64,000 nt of DNA, from positions 1-64,000 of the forward strand of contig JAVHLZ010000011.1 of assembly GCA_031081675.1 (NCBI GenBank). The letters run 5' to 3'. The DNA comes from Armatimonadota bacterium (lineage in GTDB: Bacteria > Sysuimicrobiota > Sysuimicrobiia > Sysuimicrobiales > Kaftiobacteriaceae). The position numbers were made by a program, and so were the translations under genes. Position 1 is the stretch's first letter; each line of letters starts with the position of its first letter. Positions 61,372 to 64,000 of this stretch are shown here, piece by piece. The notes below the pieces were generated by a model, which ran no database searches, was not told where the DNA came from, and saw only the letters and a list, made by a program, of their open reading frames with translations.

Positions 61372-61944
61372 TCAGGGTGCTGTCCCGGAGGCGCGGACGA
61401 GGGTGAGGATCTGGCGGCGCAGGGTGGCGTAGCCCTCGGCGCCCAGATATCCGCCGGGGACCGTGGCGCGGATCCGCATCTGGCGGTCGATGAACGCGGT
61501 GGTCGGCAGCCCGGTGACCCGGTAGGCCGTCATGCGGGTCTGCGCGGGGTCGAAGACGTTGGGATAGGTGATGCCCAGCGAGCGCAGGAACGCCGCCGCG
61601 TCGTCGTAGTCGTCGGCGACATTGATGCCCAGCACCGTCACCCGCTGGGACCGGAACTCCCGCCAGGCGCGCTCCAGGTTGGGCATCTCTTCCCGGCACG
61701 GCACGCACCAGGAAGCCCAGAAGTTCAGCACCACCACGTCGCCCCGGAAATCCGACAGGGAGATCAGCGATCCGGTAAACGACCGCAGGCGGAAGTCGGG
61801 AGCGGGGCGCAGGGTCGTGGACGGCGGTGGCGTGGGCCCCGGGGCGACAGGCCGCTGGATGGTGCGGGCGGCCAGCACCACCGCGACGGCCAGGGAGGCG
61901 GCCACAAGCCCGCCCAGCACGGTACCCCAGGAAGGGCGTCCCAT
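61372..61944 (-). CDS. TlpA-like thioredoxin family protein, membrane-anchored
   Basis: 190 residues. The N-terminal segment (WGTVLGGLVAASLAVAVVLA) anchors the protein outside the membrane. The redoxin domain shows LRSFTGSLISLSDFRGDVVV, NFWASWCVPCREEMPNLE (CxxC), GINVADDYDDAAAFLRSLGI and GLPTTAFIDRQMRI. It probably reduces disulfides for cytochrome c or CuA assembly, as ResA/TlpA do. Start ATG 61944. Confidence 0.88.
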   Translation of the reverse strand: MGRPSWGTVLGGLVAASLAVAVVLAARTIQRPVAPGPTPPPSTTLRPAPDFRLRSFTGSLISLSDFRGDVVVLNFWASWCVPCREEMPNLERAWREFRSQRVTVLGINVADDYDDAAAFLRSLGITYPNVFDPAQTRMTAYRVTGLPTTAFIDRQMRIRATVPGGYLGAEGYATLRRQILTLVRASGTAP

Positions 61945-62047
61945 CGCTTACCACTATAGGGACAGCCCTGCCCCCTGGCCAGCCAGCGGGGGGCGGATCG
62001 GCAAAATACGTCGGCCGCCCGATAGCCGCGGGCGCGGGGGGAGCCGT

Positions 62048-62728
62048 ATGGTGATGGCGTCAAAAACGCCACATCGGGGCAGATCTGGGCCTGCCGTGGA
62101 CGACTCGCCGACCCGGGAACGCCTGGTGCGGTTGCTGAGCGAGGCCGGAGGGTGCACCATCGCCGACCTCCAGCGGCTCACGGGCCTGTCGCGATCAACC
62201 CTGCGCCAGCACCTGGCGCGCCTGCTGCGGCAGGGGGTGATCCGGGGACAGCTGGTGCGCCGGGCCGCCGGCCGCCCTCCGCGGGTCTACCGCCTGGTCT
62301 CGCCCCTGCCGTCCGCCGGCGTGCCCGAGGACTACCCGGCGCTGCTGCGGTCGCTGCACGAGGCCGGGCAGCACAGGGGTCGCCGGGAGGTGGAAGCCGC
62401 ATTTGCGGAGGTCGCGGCCCGGATCGCGGCCGCGCACCCGGAGATCCGCCAGATCCCCGACGTCGCCGCCCGTCTGGAGGCCGCGTGCCGGGTGTTCTTC
62501 CGCGGCGTGGAGCCCCAGCCCGTCACGCGGACCGAGGGGCACTGGCAGGTCTCGATCACCACCTGTCCGCTGGCCCCCCTGGCCCTGGAGTTCGCCGATC
62601 TCTGCCAGCTGGCCCGTCTCTCCCTCGCGGAGCTCACCGGGCTGGAGGTAGAGCAGTCCGAATGGATCACCCGCGGCGACCCCCGCTGTACCTTCGAGGT
62701 CCGTCTGCCCCGCCCCGTCCCATCCTGA
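62048..62728 (+). CDS. SufR-like helix-turn-helix regulator with incomplete Fe-S ligand set
   Basis: 226 residues from ATG 62048 (GGGGGGAG upstream). A winged helix-turn-helix (ERLVRLLSEAGGCTIADLQR, then LTGLSRSTLRQHLARLLRQG) is followed by the SufR-type ligand domain with cysteines at 173, 186 and 214 (C-x12-C-x27-C). SufR proteins usually bind a [4Fe-4S] cluster through four cysteines/His; the third ligand position reads EWITRG with Trp in place of Cys. It may control iron-sulfur or metal genes; the neighbours are DtxR and Nramp genes. Confidence 0.65.
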   Translation: MVMASKTPHRGRSGPAVDDSPTRERLVRLLSEAGGCTIADLQRLTGLSRSTLRQHLARLLRQGVIRGQLVRRAAGRPPRVYRLVSPLPSAGVPEDYPALLRSLHEAGQHRGRREVEAAFAEVAARIAAAHPEIRQIPDVAARLEAACRVFFRGVEPQPVTRTEGHWQVSITTCPLAPLALEFADLCQLARLSLAELTGLEVEQSEWITRGDPRCTFEVRLPRPVPS

Positions 62729-62782
62729 CGAATCGGGTCCGCGCCCGATTGCCGCGACTGCCCAGGACCACTAGCGTTCCTT

Positions 62783-62798
62783 GTTAGCCGAGACTAAC
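62783..62798 (+). promoter_or_regulatory. GTTAG-N6-CTAAC palindrome, probable DtxR/MntR operator
   Basis: A perfect 5+5-bp inverted repeat (GTTAG/CTAAC) with 6 bases between, next to the DtxR-family start. The half site is the same as in DtxR/IdeR boxes. It would cover the transcription start of a weak promoter TTGCCG-N17-TAGCGT (62749-62777). Confidence 0.6.
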
Positions 62799-62810
62799 AT
62801 GGAGGCCGGA

Positions 62811-63230
62811 ATGATGGGCCGGGCAGTGGTGACCGGACGGGCAGTGGAAGACTACCTGAAGGTCCTGTACGCCCTCACGGAGCCGGGCGGGGGGGCGACC
62901 GTGGGGCAGATCGCCGAACGGCTGGGGGTCTCCCCCCCATCGGTCACGAACATGATCAAGCGCCTGGCGCGGCAGGGCTTGGTCCGCCACGACCCGTACC
63001 GGGCCGTGTATCTCACCGACGCAGGCCGCGCGGCGGCGGAGGCCGTGGTCCGCCGCCACAGACTGCTGGAGCTGTACCTTAGCCGCGCCCTGGGCATCGA
63101 CCCGAGCCAGGTGCACGATGAGGCGGACCGTCTGGAGCATGCCCTCTCCGAGTCCCTGGAGCGCCGCCTGGACGAGCTTCTGGGGCATCCCGACACCGAT
63201 CCCCACGGCGAGCCCATCCCTCGAGGATGA
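62811..63230 (+). CDS. mntR: DtxR/MntR-family metal-dependent repressor
   Basis: 139 residues from ATG 62811 (GGAGG 5 bases upstream; in-frame ATG at 62799 lies in the operator). A winged helix opens with [15 protein letters not shown] and [20 protein letters not shown], followed by the metal-binding dimer domain ([39 protein letters not shown]). The family represses metal uptake genes when Mn2+ or Fe2+ is high. There is no C-terminal SH3-like domain, so it is the short MntR type. The stop overlaps the Nramp start (ATGA). Confidence 0.9.
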   Translation: MMGRAVVTGRAVEDYLKVLYALTEPGGGATVGQIAERLGVSPPSVTNMIKRLARQGLVRHDPYRAVYLTDAGRAAAEAVVRRHRLLELYLSRALGIDPSQVHDEADRLEHALSESLERRLDELLGHPDTDPHGEPIPRG

Positions 63231-64000
63231 AGCCGCGACCTCGGTCTCCGTCCCCCGGAACGACCGGGGGGGACCCCAGCCGTCCGGCCGACGCCGGACT
63301 GCTGGCCACCGCCGCCGACGTGCTGGAGGGGCGCACCACCCGGCGGGGGCTGGCCCGGATCCTGCCCTTCCTGGGGCCGGCGTTCGTGGCCAGCGTCGCC
63401 TACGTGGATCCGGGAAACTTCGCCACCAACATCCAGGGCGGCGCCGCTTTCGGCTACACCCTGCTGTGGGTTCTTCTGGCCAGCAACCTCACGGCGATGC
63501 TGGTGCAGGCCCTGTCGGCCAAACTGGGCATCGCCACCGGGCGCAACCTGGCGGAGGTGTGCCGGGACCGGCTGCCGCGCCCGGTCGTGTGGGGGATGTG
63601 GGTGATCAGCGAGCTCGTGGCCATGGCGACGGACCTGGCTGAGTTTCTGGGGGCGGCCCTGGGGCTCAACCTCCTGCTGGGGATCCCTCTGCTCCCGGCG
63701 GCCCTGCTGACCGGCGTGATCACCCTGGTCATCCTGGCCCTGGAACGGCGGGGGTACCGTCCCCTGGAGGCCGTCATCACCGGGCTGGTGGGCGTCATCG
63801 CCCTCTGCTACGTGATCGAGACGATCCTGGACCGCCCCGACTGGCGGGCGGTGGCGCGGGGCGCCCTGGTCCCGCAGTTTGCGGGCACCGAGAGCGTGCT
63901 GCTGGCCACCGGGATCCTGGGGGCGACGGTGATGCCCCATGTGATCTTCCTGCACTCGGCCCTCACCCAGCACCGCATCGTCCCCCGGACCGCAGCCCAG
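63227..64000 (+). CDS. mntH: Nramp-family divalent metal transporter, 3'-truncated by window edge
   Basis: The first 258 residues. Start ATG 63227 overlaps the mntR stop, so the two are one operon. A 45-residue unconserved leader precedes the membrane part: [20 protein letters not shown] has the DPGN metal-binding motif of helix 1, and [14 protein letters not shown] has the Met-Pro-His motif of helix 6, with [16 protein letters not shown] and [14 protein letters not shown] between. The Asp/Asn/Met set fits Mn2+/Fe2+ import with protons. Regulation by the upstream repressor is likely. Confidence 0.93.
   Translation, partial: MKPRPRSPSPGTTGGDPSRPADAGLLATAADVLEGRTTRRGLARILPFLGPAFVASVAYVDPGNFATNIQGGAAFGYTLLWVLLASNLTAMLVQALSAKLGIATGRNLAEVCRDRLPRPVVWGMWVISELVAMATDLAEFLGAALGLNLLLGIPLLPAALLTGVITLVILALERRGYRPLEAVITGLVGVIALCYVIETILDRPDWRAVARGALVPQFAGTESVLLATGILGATVMPHVIFLHSALTQHRIVPRTAAQ

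Overview
The window is a 64 kb piece of a very GC-rich (roughly 70%) bacterial chromosome made almost entirely of housekeeping and metabolic genes. No phage, insertion sequence, CRISPR array or rRNA was seen. The gene string tilS-ftsH ... folB-folK ... birA ... coaX ... greA-clpC-radA-(PIN/TRAM)-ispDF-cysS-rlmB-sigH follows the well-known order of Bacillus/Clostridia chromosomes (disA, gltX, cysE and mcsAB/ctsR are absent at their usual places). A SigH-type sigma factor is present. The organism also has a heme-A cytochrome oxidase, so it respires oxygen. This suggests an aerobic, GC-rich lineage of Firmicutes-like Terrabacteria (a Sysuimicrobiota/CSP1-3, Limnochordia or Thermaerobacter-like lineage would fit). 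The exact phylum is an inference from gene order only.

Layout: 1-6.5 kb is signalling (two HD-GYP proteins, a giant BTAD/ATPase/TPR regulator, a histidine kinase). 6.5-11 kb has a fused heme O/heme A synthase, an MFS transporter, rpoZ and a BsuPI-domain protein. 11.1-14.8 kb has a CAT-anticodon tRNA, tilS and ftsH. 15-16.8 kb has an ECF-type S component, a cysteine hydrolase and an unknown membrane protein. 16.9-25.2 kb is a complete histidine-to-glutamate-plus-one-carbon pathway (hutH, hutU, ftcD, hutI, fchA), interrupted by an opposite-strand pair (methyltransferase, kptA). It runs on into folB, folK, two deoxynucleoside kinases, birA, a P1 peptidase, a second S component and coaX. 30.9-33.2 kb holds a conserved unknown protein and a protein resembling cyanobacterial acyl-ACP reductase. 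33.1-44.4 kb is the greA/clpC/radA/ispDF/cysS/rlmB/sigH string. 44.4-47.3 kb has small zinc proteins, a spermidine-synthase-like protein, moaA and tRNA-Thr. 47.3-54.2 kb (minus strand) is a peptide-type ABC importer with an amidase and a gamma-glutamyltranspeptidase. 54.7-60.4 kb has an ACT protein, the cytochrome oxidase operon (minus strand) and a DoxX protein. 60.6-64 kb has an M23 peptidase, a TlpA-like protein, a SufR-like regulator, a DtxR/MntR regulator and an Nramp transporter cut by the window end.

Genes work together in clear modules. HutH/HutU/HutI convert histidine to formiminoglutamate, FtcD moves the formimino group to tetrahydrofolate, and FchA converts it to methenyl-THF, next to folate biosynthesis genes. 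CtaA-CtaB makes the heme A needed by the downstream aa3-type oxidase. DtxR/MntR probably senses Mn or Fe, represses itself through a palindrome and controls the Nramp transporter.

Most interesting items: the acyl-ACP-reductase-like protein with its catalytic cysteine retained outside cyanobacteria; a cysteinyl-tRNA synthetase whose KMSKS signature is replaced; a greA leader with a promoter followed by two terminator-like hairpins; a new-looking family of palindromes built of 9-bp repeats sitting at three convergent gene ends; a structured leader in front of an ECF S component that may hide its ribosome binding site; a type III pantothenate kinase with Asp6 replaced by Asn; and a SufR-like regulator missing one cysteine ligand.
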